Assembly (NCBI GenBank): GCA_019245115.1
Contig: JAFARZ010000327.1
Location: 1 to 47,151, forward strand
From: Streptosporangiaceae bacterium
Lineage (GTDB): Bacteria; Actinomycetota; Actinomycetes; Streptosporangiales; Streptosporangiaceae
Direction of reading: 5' to 3'
Length of the DNA: 47,151 bases
Part shown: positions 31,936 to 40,873 of the stretch, one piece after another
Layout: each line of letters starts with the position of its first letter
Numbering within the stretch: position 1 is the first letter of the stretch
Notes under the pieces: model-generated
What the model was told of the DNA's origin: nothing
The model's input: only the letters and a program-made list of their open reading frames with translations
The model's database searches: none
Program-made: the position numbers and the translations under genes

Positions 31936-32946
31936 TCAGGCGGCGAAGGCGGGGTGGACGTGGTCGCGGAACAGCTCTAGGGTCCGCAGCATGCGGTCCT
32001 GGGGCAGGTCGAACCACTGCATCCGCAGGATGACGTAGGTGAACCCCTGAGCCTCGAGCTCCTTCAGCGCGGCGACCGCGCCCTTCGGGTCGGTGAACAG
32101 GTAGGAGCGATCGGCCGTCTCCTCGGCCGCGGCGTCGGACCGCAGGTGCTGGTAGCCCGCGCTCTGGTCGGGCGCGTTGAACGCGGCGTACTGCCGGGTG
32201 AGCGCACCGCGCGCGGCGACGCCGATCGAGCGGGCGCGCTCCGCGTCGTCGTCCAGCACCAGCTCGCGGCGCACCACGACCTCGGCCGGCGCGCCGAGAC
32301 CGAGCGCCGATCGCTCCTCGCGGTACACCGTGAGCAGCGCCCGCAAACGCTCCGGCGTCTCATGCGGCGGGATGATCCAGGCGTCGCCCAAGCGGGCGGC
32401 TCGCCGGGCGCCGGTACGATGCGGACCCGCGCCGATCCAGATCTTCGGGCCGCCCGGCTGCACCGGCGTGAGGCTCAGCCGCTGGTCCTCGATGCCGAAA
32501 TGCTCCCCGCGAAACGTCACACGCTCGCCGGACCACAGCGCGCGCACGATCGCGACGCTCTCCTCGAACCGGCTCACGCGCTCGTCCATCGGTACGCCGA
32601 AGGAAGCGAATTCGTTCTCCCGGTAACCAAGGCCGAACCCGGCGATCGCCCGGCCGCCCGTGATGTGATCGAGCGTGGCGAACTCCTCGGCCACGCCGGC
32701 CGGATGCCGTAGCGGCAGGATGAACATGTTGGTGCCGAGGTACATCTGCCCGGCGTCGGCGGCCAGCGCGCTCAGCAGCGGCAGCGGTTGGAGGGTGGGC
32801 ATGTTGCCGAGGTAATGCTGGAGCACCCATACCGAGTCGAGGCCCGCGGCGCTCGCCGCGCGCACCTGCTCGCGAAGCATCGGTACCCGGTCCGCCGCCG
32901 TGACGCCCGGCGGGAAGTCGTTCATGATGGCCAAGCCGAACTTCAA
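31936..32946 (-). CDS. LLM-class flavin-dependent monooxygenase
   Basis: 336 residues from TTG 32946, chosen because GGAGGG lies 5 bases upstream and the product then starts LKFGLAIMND like its relatives; the in-frame ATG at 32982 falls in the probable promoter. Bacterial luciferase-like TIM barrel: AGLDSVWVLQHY, HPAGVAEEFATLDHITGGRAIAGFGLGY and PKIWIGAG are typical of F420- or FMN-dependent members. It could oxidise the pathway substrate or a CoA thioester. The AT-rich word TCATATGCAT lies 27 bases upstream of the start. Confidence 0.88.
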   Translation of the reverse strand: MKFGLAIMNDFPPGVTAADRVPMLREQVRAASAAGLDSVWVLQHYLGNMPTLQPLPLLSALAADAGQMYLGTNMFILPLRHPAGVAEEFATLDHITGGRAIAGFGLGYRENEFASFGVPMDERVSRFEESVAIVRALWSGERVTFRGEHFGIEDQRLSLTPVQPGGPKIWIGAGPHRTGARRAARLGDAWIIPPHETPERLRALLTVYREERSALGLGAPAEVVVRRELVLDDDAERARSIGVAARGALTRQYAAFNAPDQSAGYQHLRSDAAAEETADRSYLFTDPKGAVAALKELEAQGFTYVILRMQWFDLPQDRMLRTLELFRDHVHPAFAA

Positions 32947-32972
32947 TGACGCCCTCCGCGCTTCTATGCTAT

Positions 32973-32982
32973 TCATATGCAT
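32973..32982. promoter_or_regulatory. AT-rich word TCATATGCAT in the LLM gene promoter
   Basis: Second copy of the 10-mer found at 31640-31649, here within a TTCATATGCATTGATCGTCAA context between the LLM gene and the divergent secD-like gene. Confidence 0.45.
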
Positions 32983-33051
32983 TGATCGTCAATCGTAACG
33001 GCGGGTCATATCTGAACGGAACCTGGCCGGCCCGCGCGGCCATCTAGGGGT

Positions 33052-34956
33052 GTGGCACCCCGAAGCGCGAACGGCCCGCGGCCGTGGCGGCCGCTGACCG
33101 CACTGACGATCATCATCGTGATCATGCTGATCTCGATCACTGGCCAGGACACCTTCAGCCCAGGCCAGTGGCATCACCGGTTCACGGTCGGCCTCGGGCT
33201 TGACCTGTCCAGCGGCACCCAGGTGACGCTCCAGGCAGAAATGCCGCACGGACAGCCGTCGTCCGCGCAGATGAATCAGGCCCGGTCAATACTCCAGTCC
33301 CGGGTGAACAGCACCGGCACCACCGGCGCGCAGGTGCAGCAGCAGGGTCCCAGCCTGATCGTGGTGTCGGTCCCGGGCAAGGGTTCGGAGCAGGTAATCA
33401 ACCTCATCAGCACCACCGCGCAGATGAGGTTCCGGCAGGTGCTCCTGTTCGAGCCGTACGCCCGAACGGCGCACTACGGGGACGCCAGCCTCGTCAATCC
33501 GGCCACGATGAAGCTGTTCGGCAAGCTCGTCTGCAAGCCCGGTAAGGGCGGGAACGTCGACGACAACTGGAAGGCGACGGTCGACTACGTTCCGCAGCAG
33601 GCCCCGTGGGACGACGCCAGCAGCCAGATCGTGTCGTGCGACGCGGCCGGAAACAAGTACATCCTGGACAAGGCGGTGTTCAAGGGCACCGACGTGACCG
33701 GGGAGAGCGCCGGGCTCCTGCCGGACTCCACAGCCTGGGCGGTGACCCTGACGCTGAACGGCGCGGCCGCGCATGCGTTCGGCAACCTCACCACCAAGCA
33801 GTACAACGACTATTACCCGAATGCCGGTACCAGCGAGGACGACGCCGTGCTCGACCAGACCGCGCTGGTGCTGGACGGGGACGTGACGTCCGCGCCGCAG
33901 ACCCGGGCCGTCCTCACCGGGCAGTTCGAGATCAGCGGCTCGAGTAGCGCGCCGTTCACCAAGCAGCAGGCGACCCAGCTCACGGACCAGCTCAAGTACG
34001 GCGCGCTGCCGCTGTCCTTCAGGCAGCTTTACCTCACGTCGATCTCCCCCCAGCTCGCCCGGACCTCCCTCGACGCGGGGCTGACAGCCGCGGCGATCGG
34101 GCTCGCCGCGGTCATGGCCTACTCGTTCGCGTACTACCGGGGCCTAGGCCTGGTGTCGATCTCCAGCCTGGTCATCGCCGCCTGGCTGGCCTACCTGTCG
34201 GTAGTGCTACTCAGCCGGTACCAGAACTTCACCCTGTCGCTGTCGGGCATCGCGGGCCTGGTGGTGGCGATAGGCGTCACGGCTGACTCGTTCGTCGTCT
34301 TCTTCGAGCGGCTCAGGGACGAGGTGCGCGACGGCAAATCACCGCGGGCGGCGGTGGAAAGCGGCTGGAAACGCGGCCGGCGGACGATCCTGGTCGCCGA
34401 TACCGTCTCGTTCCTGGCCGCTATCCTGCTCTACCACTTCGCGATCGGGGACGTGCAGGGCTTCGCCTACACCCTGGGCCTGACCACGCTGATCGACGTG
34501 CTCGTGGTGTTCTGCTTCACCAAGCCCATGGTGACCCTGCTGGCCGGGACTCGATTGAATTCTGTGATTGATTATCATAAATTAGCGGCATGTCCGACCT
34601 TGTCAGCCGCCCTGATGTGTTCGTGGGCGGACGGTGGGTACCGTCCCTCGGCGGAAGCGAGCAGCCCGCTATCGACCCGGCCACCGGCGCGGCGTTCGGG
34701 TCGGCGGTGCTGGCCACGGCGGCCGATGCCGACGCGGCCGTGGCGGCCGCCCGGCAGAGCTTCGACGCGGGCGTGTGGGCCGGCCGCGCGGTGGCTGAGC
34801 GCGCCGCGGTGCTGCGCGGCGCCGCCGGCTACCTGGAGCGGCTCGGGGCGGACGCGGTCGACCTGCTCACCCGCGAGCTGGGCTGCCCGCGCTGGTTCTC
34901 CGAGCGGGCGCACGTCCCCAACCCGATCCGTCACCTGCGGTACTACGCGGACCTGA
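33052..34956 (+). pseudogene. secD: 3'-truncated secD-like gene with foreign tail
   Basis: The first about 501 codons (GTG 33052 to about 34557) encode a SecD-family protein: N-terminal TM (LTALTIIIVIMLISI), GLGLDLSSGTQVTL (the family's GLDLRGG motif altered to LDLSSG), large periplasmic domain with LVLDGDVTSAPQ, and five C-terminal TM segments with GIAGLVVAIGVTADSFVVFFERLRDE. It breaks off in FCFTKPMVTLLAGTRL, where SecD normally continues for some tens of residues; from there the frame runs 130 codons out of phase through the aldehyde dehydrogenase gene. No secF follows. The gene is unrelated to its neighbours and looks like a relic or a recombination junction; whether it is still active is unknown. 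Confidence 0.75.
34571..34580. promoter_or_regulatory. AT-rich word ATTATCATAA in the aldehyde dehydrogenase promoter
   Basis: ATTATCATAA lies 10 bases before the ALDH ATG; its exact reverse complement lies at 38889-38898, 13 bases before the thiolase ATG. Neither gene has a good ribosome binding site, so the transcripts may be nearly leaderless and the word may be part of a -10 region or an operator. Confidence 0.45.
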
Positions 34957-36035
34957 TCGAGACCGAGCCGCTGGAGGAAATCCGCGCGGATGGCGCGAAC
35001 CGTAGCCTGGTGATCCGCGAGCCGGCCGGTGTGGTCGGCGCGATCACCCCGTGGAACGGGCCGCTCTGCTCGCCCGCCATCAAGATCGGCCCGGCGCTGG
35101 CGGCCGGCTGCTCGGTCGTCCTGAAGCCTCCGCCGGAGACGCCACTGACCGGCTATCTGCTGGCCGACGCCTTCGCGGCCGCCGGGCTGCCGGACGGCGT
35201 GCTGAGCGTGCTGCCCGGCGACCGCGACGTCGGCGCGCACCTGGTCAGGCACCCGCAGGTGGACAAGATCGCCTTCACCGGCAGCACCGCGGCCGGGCGG
35301 CAGATCATGGCCGACTGCGCGGCGCGCATCGCCCGGGTGACGCTCGAGCTCGGCGGCAAGTCGGCGGCGATCGTGCTGGACGACGCCGACATCGAGCGCG
35401 TGATCCGGACCGTGATCCCGATGGCGTTCACCGTGAACGGCCAGCTCTGCATCGCGCAGAGCCGCATCCTCGTGCCCAGGCGGCGCCAGGCCGAGTTCGC
35501 CGACGCGCTGACCGCGGCGTTCGCGGCGCTGCCCGTGGGCGATCCGTTCGCGCCGGACACGCAGATCGGCCCGCTGGTCAGCGAGCGGCAGCGGAACCGC
35601 GTCGAAGGGTACCTGGCGCTGGCTGGCGAGGAGGGTGCTCGCGTCCTGGGTGGCGGCCGTCCGCGCGGTCTCGACCACGGGTACTACGTCAACCCGGCAC
35701 TGCTGGCCGACGTGGACAACCGGATGCGGGTGGCGCAGGAGGAGATCTTCGGGCCGGTGATGGCGATGATCCCCTATGACTCGGAGGACGAGGCGGTCGG
35801 TATCGCCAACGACTCGATCTACGGGCTGTCCGGTTCGGTGTGGACGGCCGACCGTGATCGCGGGCTGGGGATCGCGCGCCGGATCCGGACCGGCATGATC
35901 AGCGTGAACGGCGCGCCGCAGGCGTGGGGCACGCCGTTCGGCGGCTACAAGCAATCCGGCATAGGGCGCGAAACGGGACCAGAGGGCCTGTATTCCTTCA
36001 CCGAACTCAAGTCAATCGCGCTCGGCCCAGCCTGA
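34590..36035 (+). CDS. Aldehyde dehydrogenase
   Basis: 481 residues, full length NAD(P)-dependent aldehyde dehydrogenase. E253 in TLELGGKSA is the general base and C287 in FTVNGQLCIAQSRI the nucleophile; K179 (LKPPPETP), FTGST (230-233) and the late EEIFGPVM motif are in place. It oxidises an aldehyde to an acid, fitting a route in which a P450 makes an alcohol/aldehyde. The ATG at 34590 is preceded by A/T-rich promoter-like DNA that abuts the truncated secD end. A 54-bp palindrome follows 5 bases after the stop. Confidence 0.93.
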   Translation: MSDLVSRPDVFVGGRWVPSLGGSEQPAIDPATGAAFGSAVLATAADADAAVAAARQSFDAGVWAGRAVAERAAVLRGAAGYLERLGADAVDLLTRELGCPRWFSERAHVPNPIRHLRYYADLIETEPLEEIRADGANRSLVIREPAGVVGAITPWNGPLCSPAIKIGPALAAGCSVVLKPPPETPLTGYLLADAFAAAGLPDGVLSVLPGDRDVGAHLVRHPQVDKIAFTGSTAAGRQIMADCAARIARVTLELGGKSAAIVLDDADIERVIRTVIPMAFTVNGQLCIAQSRILVPRRRQAEFADALTAAFAALPVGDPFAPDTQIGPLVSERQRNRVEGYLALAGEEGARVLGGGRPRGLDHGYYVNPALLADVDNRMRVAQEEIFGPVMAMIPYDSEDEAVGIANDSIYGLSGSVWTADRDRGLGIARRIRTGMISVNGAPQAWGTPFGGYKQSGIGRETGPEGLYSFTELKSIALGPA

Positions 36036-36040
36036 GGCGT

Positions 36041-36094
36041 CGGATGAATGTGGCAACGACCCGGTTATAACCGGTTGAATGTCACATTCATCCG
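36041..36094. repeat. 54-bp imperfect palindrome, second copy
   Basis: Same length and core (CCGGTTATAACCGG) as the palindrome at 510-563. Here 22 of 27 arm positions pair; the left arm differs from copy 1 at only two of 27 bases, while the right arm has diverged. It starts 5 bases after the ALDH stop and may act as its terminator. Downstream to 36157 lies a G-rich stretch (GGGGGGAGG runs) without a gene. Confidence 0.85.
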
Positions 36095-36157
36095 CTGGGG
36101 GGAGAGGGGATCAGGTCTGTGGGGGGAGGGGGTGGGGTGGGGATCTGTGGGGGGAGG

Positions 36158-36970
36158 CTAGGAGGGGGGGAGGGATAGGACGGTGGACAGGGTGGTGCCT
36201 AGGATGGCGGTGGTTTCGGACGGGGTTAGGCCTAGCGTGCGGACGGCGGCTATCTCGGCGGCCGGGTCGGCCATCGGCCAGTCGGAACCGAAGATGATCC
36301 GGTCGGCGCCGTGGCGCCGGATCAGCGAGCGGACGCGGTCACGGTCGAGGTCGGCCAGGCGCGGCGGCCAGGACGTCTCGAGGTAGGCGCGGGAGCCGAC
36401 CACCAGCTCCTCGGCCTCGTCCAGCATGTGGTAACCACCGAAGTGGCAGGCGATCAGTGTCAGCGCGGGCACCGCGTCGAGCGCGGCGCGCAGCGCGACG
36501 GGAGCGCCGCGCTCGTTCGCGTCCGCCGAGCCGCCCGCGCCGGCGTGGGTGATCACGACGATGCCGGCCTCGGCCAGCGCGTGGAGCAGTTCGATCACCC
36601 GCGGATCGGCCAGCGAGAGGTCCTGGAACAGCGGGTGGAGCTTCACGCCGCCGATGCCGTTGTCCCGCAGCGACGCCAGGTTCACCGCGGCAGGCAGGTC
36701 CGGATGCACGGTCCCGAACGGAGTGAACAGCGACCGGTCCACGGCACCGATCCACTCGTTGGTGCGCTGGACCGTGCGGGCGACGTTGGCGACACCCAGC
36801 ACCATCGCGTGCCCGACCCCGGCGGCGTCCATGGTGCGGCGCAGCCCGGCGAGCGTCCCGTCGTGCACCGGGTCCAGGCTCGCGGGGCGCCCCGCGAGCA
36901 CCTGAGCGGCGATATGGTCGGGCCAGACGTGGCAGTGCGCATCGATGATCATGGGCGCGTCGATGATCAC
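36158..36970 (-). CDS. Amidohydrolase-family metal-dependent hydrolase
   Basis: 270 residues from GTG 36970, overlapping the acyl-CoA dehydrogenase stop as GTGA; an internal ATG six codons later repeats the start (MIIDAP-MIIDAH). TIM-barrel amidohydrolase-2 features: metal-binding HxH in IDAHCHVW (H12, H14), GVKLHP, THAGAGG, CHFGGYH and the terminal FGSDWPM with the catalytic Asp. Such enzymes hydrolyse or decarboxylate small ring acids and lactones. Substrate unknown; the coupling to the acyl-CoA dehydrogenase gene suggests the same pathway. Confidence 0.88.
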   Translation of the reverse strand: MIIDAPMIIDAHCHVWPDHIAAQVLAGRPASLDPVHDGTLAGLRRTMDAAGVGHAMVLGVANVARTVQRTNEWIGAVDRSLFTPFGTVHPDLPAAVNLASLRDNGIGGVKLHPLFQDLSLADPRVIELLHALAEAGIVVITHAGAGGSADANERGAPVALRAALDAVPALTLIACHFGGYHMLDEAEELVVGSRAYLETSWPPRLADLDRDRVRSLIRRHGADRIIFGSDWPMADPAAEIAAVRTLGLTPSETTAILGTTLSTVLSLPPS

Positions 36971-38079
36971 GGCTCGCCCCGCTTGATCAGCTGCCTGGCC
37001 AGTGAGTCGAGGATGGCCTCGGTCGAGCCCTCATAGATCCGCATCGGCCGCGCCTCGCGGTAGAGCCGCTCGATGAGGCTGCCGCACAGGAGGCCGAAGC
37101 GGCCCATCACCTGGACGGCCCGGTCGACGACCCGGCCGGCCACCTCGGTGGCGCCGACCTTCGCCATCGAAGACAGGTGCAGGTTCGCCCGCGGGTCACG
37201 GGCGGCCGCCGCCGCGGCCCGGTACGTGAGCGAGCGCGCCATCTCGATCTCCGTCCAGGACAGCGCGAGCAGCGAGGGCACCGGACCGAGCCGGGCGAGC
37301 GGCATGCCAAACTGCTCCCGGCTTGTGGTGTGCCGCACCGCCTCGTCCAGCGCGGCCTGGGCGACGCCGACCGCCGCGCCGGCCACCGACACACGGAACG
37401 TGGCGAGGGTCGCGAGGACCAGCGAGAAGCCCTGACCCGGCTCTCCGACCCGGTGCCCCAAAGGCACCCGCACGCCGTCGAAGACGACGTCGCCTAGGAC
37501 GTGCGGGGCGATGATCTGGTGCGGCCGGGTGACGCTGAGCCCGGGCGCATCGGCCGGCACCAGGACCAGCGAGTACCCCTCCCCTTCGCGGCACAGCACT
37601 GTATAGAAGTCGGCGTCCCCGGCATTGGTGATGAACGACTTGTGCCCGTTGACGACCAGGTCATCACCGTCGGGCGTGAGCGTCGTGGTGATCGACTTCA
37701 GGTCGGAGCCGACGTCGGGCTCGGTGAGCGCGAGGGCAGCTATGGCGTCCAGCGACGCGACGGCGGGCAGCCATCGCTTGCGGACCGCTTCGCCGCCCGC
37801 GGCCGTCACCGCGAAGCTGCCGATGCCCTGCATAGCGAACAGCGAGTCGAGGTGCCCGCTCACGCCGGCCAGCACCTCGCGGACGACCGTCACGGCGAGC
37901 GAGTCAACGGACTCGAACCGCCCGCCGTACTCCCTGCTGACCGTCACCGTCGCGAGACCGCTGTCCCGCAAGGCCCTGCGCATGTCCGGCTCCAGTGTCA
38001 CGGACACAACCAGGGCGCGGGCCTCGGCTTGCAGTTCGAGGTAGCGGGATGGGAGCTCAAACGATCCAAATTCCTGCAT
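36967..38079 (-). CDS. Acyl-CoA dehydrogenase
   Basis: 370 residues from ATG 38079. FAD-binding signatures ALALTEPDVGSDLKSI and KSFITNAGDADFYTV, middle beta domain, and a C-terminal helical bundle ending in MRIYEGSTEAILDSLARQLI, with the Glu of YEGSTE at the usual catalytic position. It introduces the 2,3 double bond into an acyl-CoA. The gene diverges from an SDR gene across only 22 bases, so the two promoters must overlap (CCATTAGCATAGGATGGCG). Confidence 0.93.
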   Translation of the reverse strand: MQEFGSFELPSRYLELQAEARALVVSVTLEPDMRRALRDSGLATVTVSREYGGRFESVDSLAVTVVREVLAGVSGHLDSLFAMQGIGSFAVTAAGGEAVRKRWLPAVASLDAIAALALTEPDVGSDLKSITTTLTPDGDDLVVNGHKSFITNAGDADFYTVLCREGEGYSLVLVPADAPGLSVTRPHQIIAPHVLGDVVFDGVRVPLGHRVGEPGQGFSLVLATLATFRVSVAGAAVGVAQAALDEAVRHTTSREQFGMPLARLGPVPSLLALSWTEIEMARSLTYRAAAAAARDPRANLHLSSMAKVGATEVAGRVVDRAVQVMGRFGLLCGSLIERLYREARPMRIYEGSTEAILDSLARQLIKRGEP

Positions 38080-38101
38080 ACCATTAGCATAGGATGGCGT
38101 A

Positions 38102-38848
38102 ATGACAATGTTCGACCTCACCGGCAAGGTCGCGCTGGTGACCGGCGGGAGCCGGGGCCTGGGCCGGGAGATCGTCGCCGGATTCGCGCGGGCCGGCGCC
38201 GACGTCGTCATCGCCAGCCGCGACCTGGACGCCTGCGCCGCGTATGCCAAGGAAATCACCGCCGCGACCGGACGGCGCGCGCTCGCATACGGGGTGCACG
38301 TCGGCCACTGGGACGAGCTGGACGGCCTGGCCGACGCGGCGTACGCGGAGTTCGGACGGGTGGATGTGCTGGTCAACAACGCCGGCATGTCGCCGCTCTA
38401 CGACACGGTCGACTCGGTCAGCGAGGCACTGTTCGACAAGGTGATCGCGGTGAACCTGAAGGGGCCGTTCCGGCTGGCCGCGCTGATCGGCACCCGGATG
38501 GCGGCCGGCGCCGGAGGGTCGATCATCAACATCAGCAGCACGGCCGCCGCCAGGCCGCGCCCGGACGTGCTGCCCTACGCCGCGGCCAAGGCGGGGCTCA
38601 ACGCGGTGACGGCGGGGCTGGCCCGTGCCTTCGGGCCGAGCGTCAGGTGCAACGCGATCATGGCTGGCACCTTTCTCACCGACGTCAGCAAATCGTGGGA
38701 TAAGGACCTTTTCAACGAACGGGCGGTGGGATTTGCATTGCGGCGCGGCGGCGAGCCCCGCGAGATAGTCGGAACCGCGCTGTACCTGGCCAGCGATGCG
38801 TCCAGCTACACCACGGGCGCGGTCATCACCGTGGACGGCGGCCAGTAG
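38102..38848 (+). CDS. Short-chain dehydrogenase/reductase
   Basis: 248 residues. Complete classical SDR: TGGSRGLGRE cofactor loop, NNAG (LVNNAGMS), Ser...YAAAK catalytic set (NISSTAAARPRPDVLPYAAAK) and the C-terminal ITVDGGQ. The Arg after beta-2 (ASRDLDAC) suggests NADP. It could reduce or oxidise a 3-hydroxy/3-ketoacyl intermediate. It is followed after 62 bases by the thiolase gene on the same strand. Confidence 0.92.
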   Translation: MTMFDLTGKVALVTGGSRGLGREIVAGFARAGADVVIASRDLDACAAYAKEITAATGRRALAYGVHVGHWDELDGLADAAYAEFGRVDVLVNNAGMSPLYDTVDSVSEALFDKVIAVNLKGPFRLAALIGTRMAAGAGGSIINISSTAAARPRPDVLPYAAAKAGLNAVTAGLARAFGPSVRCNAIMAGTFLTDVSKSWDKDLFNERAVGFALRRGGEPREIVGTALYLASDASSYTTGAVITVDGGQ

Positions 38849-38888
38849 CGGTGGCTAAGCGGGCCAGACAGTAGTACCCCGTCGTTAA

Positions 38889-38898
38889 TTATGATAAT
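38889..38898. promoter_or_regulatory. AT-rich word TTATGATAAT upstream of the thiolase gene
   Basis: Exact reverse complement of ATTATCATAA at 34571-34580. It lies 13 bases before the ATG at 38911, within GTTAATTATGATAATGG, the most A/T-rich spot of this region, and indicates that the thiolase-hydratase pair has its own promoter. Confidence 0.45.
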
Positions 38899-38910
38899 GG
38901 TTGTGAGTAT

Positions 38911-40089
38911 ATGACCGAAGCAGTCCTCGTTGACGCGGTGCGTTCCCCGATGGGGCGCGGTAAGGCTGGGGGCGCCCTATCGGGGATCCACCCGGTGGAC
39001 CTGCTCGCGCAGGTGCTGACGGCTCTGATCGACCGGACCGGCGTCGATCCTGGCTCCGTGGACGACGTCCTGGTCGGCTGCGTCGGGCAGAACGGGGAGC
39101 AGTCCGCGACCGTGGGCCGCCAGGCCTGGCTCGCGGCCGGCTACCCGGTGCACGTGCCGTCCACGACGATCGAGCGCAAATGCGGCTCCGGCCAGCAGGC
39201 CGTCGACTTCGCCACGCAAGGCGTGATGGCGGGCGCCTACGACGTGGTGATCGCCGCGGGCGTCGAGTCGATGAGCCGGGTGCCGATGGGCTCGGCGCGG
39301 CAGGGGGCGGATCCGTTCGGTCCTGGTGTGCGGGCACGTTTTCCCGACCTCGTGCCGCAAGGGGTGAGCGCCGAGCTGGTCGCGCGTCAGTGGGGCCTGA
39401 CCCGGTCGCGGCTGGACGAGTACAGTGCGCGGTCGCATCGCCTTGCCGCTGCCGCGCGGGACTCGGGTCGCTTCGCCCGCGAGATCGTCCCGATCACCAC
39501 GCCGGACGGCGCGAAGGTCACCGAGGACGAGACGATCCGGGCCGGGACGACGGCCGGGAAGCTGGCTCAGCTGCCGGTCGCCTTCGCGACCGAGGAGTTC
39601 GTGGCGCGGTTCCCTGACGTGGAATGGAAGATCACGGCGGGCAACTCGTCACAGATCACCGACGGGGCGGCCGCGGTCCTGGTCATGAGCGCGGAGCGGG
39701 CCGCTTTGCTCGGGTTGCGCCCGCGGGCGCGTGTCGTGGCGTCCGCGGTGTGCGGCGACGACCCGACGCTGATGCTCACCGGGCCGATACCGGCGACCCG
39801 CAAGGTGCTCGCGCGCGCCGGGCTCGATCTGGGGCGGATCGATGCGGTCGAGGTCAACGAGGCGTTCGCGCCGGTGCCGCTGGCGTGGCTGGACTCGTTT
39901 TCCGTCGATCCGGACCGGGTCAATCCGTGCGGCGGCGCGATCGCGCTGGGACATCCGCTCGGCGCCTCCGGGGTGCGGCTGCTCACCACGCTGCTGAACC
40001 ACCTGGAGGCGACCGGCGGACGGTACGGCCTGCAGACGATGTGCGAGGCGGGCGGCATGGCGAACGCGCTGATCATGGAGCGCCTGTGA
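38911..40089 (+). CDS. Acetyl-CoA acetyltransferase (thiolase)
   Basis: 392 residues with all classical thiolase catalytic elements: nucleophile C91 in ERKCGSGQQA, VNEAFAPVP, the His loop GGAIALGHPLGASG and the second Cys in QTMCEAGGMANA. It cleaves 3-ketoacyl-CoA with CoA or runs the reverse condensation. Its stop overlaps the start of the enoyl-CoA hydratase gene (GTGA), so the two are co-translated. Confidence 0.94.
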   Translation: MTEAVLVDAVRSPMGRGKAGGALSGIHPVDLLAQVLTALIDRTGVDPGSVDDVLVGCVGQNGEQSATVGRQAWLAAGYPVHVPSTTIERKCGSGQQAVDFATQGVMAGAYDVVIAAGVESMSRVPMGSARQGADPFGPGVRARFPDLVPQGVSAELVARQWGLTRSRLDEYSARSHRLAAAARDSGRFAREIVPITTPDGAKVTEDETIRAGTTAGKLAQLPVAFATEEFVARFPDVEWKITAGNSSQITDGAAAVLVMSAERAALLGLRPRARVVASAVCGDDPTLMLTGPIPATRKVLARAGLDLGRIDAVEVNEAFAPVPLAWLDSFSVDPDRVNPCGGAIALGHPLGASGVRLLTTLLNHLEATGGRYGLQTMCEAGGMANALIMERL

Positions 40090-40853
40090 GCTCCGGGGTG
40101 CTGCTGGCCGAACGAAGGGGCGGCGTGCTGGTGCTGACGCTGAACCGGCCGGAGGTCCGCAACGCGATCAACGCCGAGACGGCGTGGGCGATGTCGCACG
40201 CTATTGACTCGTTCGAGGCCGACAGCTCACTGGCCGCGGCCGTGCTGACCGGGGCGGGCGGCACGTTCTGCGCGGGCATGGACCTGGGCGCCTTCCTCGC
40301 CGGGGAGAGTCCGCTGGCCGGGGTGCGCGGCTTCGCCGGGATCGTGGAACGGCCGCCGGCCAAGCCGATCATCGCGGCGGTGGAGGGCGCCGCGGTCGCG
40401 GGCGGCTTCGAGATCGTGCTGGCGTGCGATCTGGTGGTGGCCGCGTCGGATGCCCGGTTCGGGCTGCCCGAGGTGAAGCGCGGGCTGGTCGCGGCCGGCG
40501 GCGGGCTGCTGCGACTGGCCCGGCGTGTGCCGTTCCACCTGGCGATGGAGTGGGCGCTGACCGGTGACTTCGTGCCGGCTTCACGAGCTGAGCAGGCCGG
40601 GCTGGTCAATCGGCTGGTGCCTTCGGGTTCTGCGTTGGGGATGGCTTTGGAGATGGCTTCGTCGATTGCCGGGAACGGTCCGCTGGCGGTGGCCGCAACC
40701 AAGCGCATCCTGACCGAATGCCGGGACTGGCCGCTTGATTCGGAGTTCGAGCGGCAGCGCGCGATCAGCCTGCCGGTACGCGAATCGGCCGACGCGCGCG
40801 AAGGGGCGCTGGCGTTCAAGGAGAAGCGCGCCCCGCGCTGGACCGGGACCTGA
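40086..40853 (+). CDS. Enoyl-CoA hydratase/isomerase family protein
   Basis: 255 residues from GTG 40086, which overlaps the thiolase stop. Crotonase fold: LTLNRPEVRNAIN, the CoA/oxyanion segments GGTFCAGMDLGAF and AVEGAAVAGGFEIVLACDL, then FGLPEVKRGLVAAGGG. The second catalytic Glu of ECH1 corresponds to the E in LPEVKRG; the first is less clear, so isomerase or hydrolase activity is possible. Works with the thiolase in a beta-oxidation-like sequence. Confidence 0.92.
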   Translation: MSSGVLLAERRGGVLVLTLNRPEVRNAINAETAWAMSHAIDSFEADSSLAAAVLTGAGGTFCAGMDLGAFLAGESPLAGVRGFAGIVERPPAKPIIAAVEGAAVAGGFEIVLACDLVVAASDARFGLPEVKRGLVAAGGGLLRLARRVPFHLAMEWALTGDFVPASRAEQAGLVNRLVPSGSALGMALEMASSIAGNGPLAVAATKRILTECRDWPLDSEFERQRAISLPVRESADAREGALAFKEKRAPRWTGT

Positions 40854-40873
40854 CGCCGCTGGGACACAGCTGA

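Noticed and set aside
34575..35954. 459-residue minus-strand frame over the ALDH gene
   Set aside because: Pure antisense of a well-supported gene, Arg/His/Asp-rich, no family resemblance.
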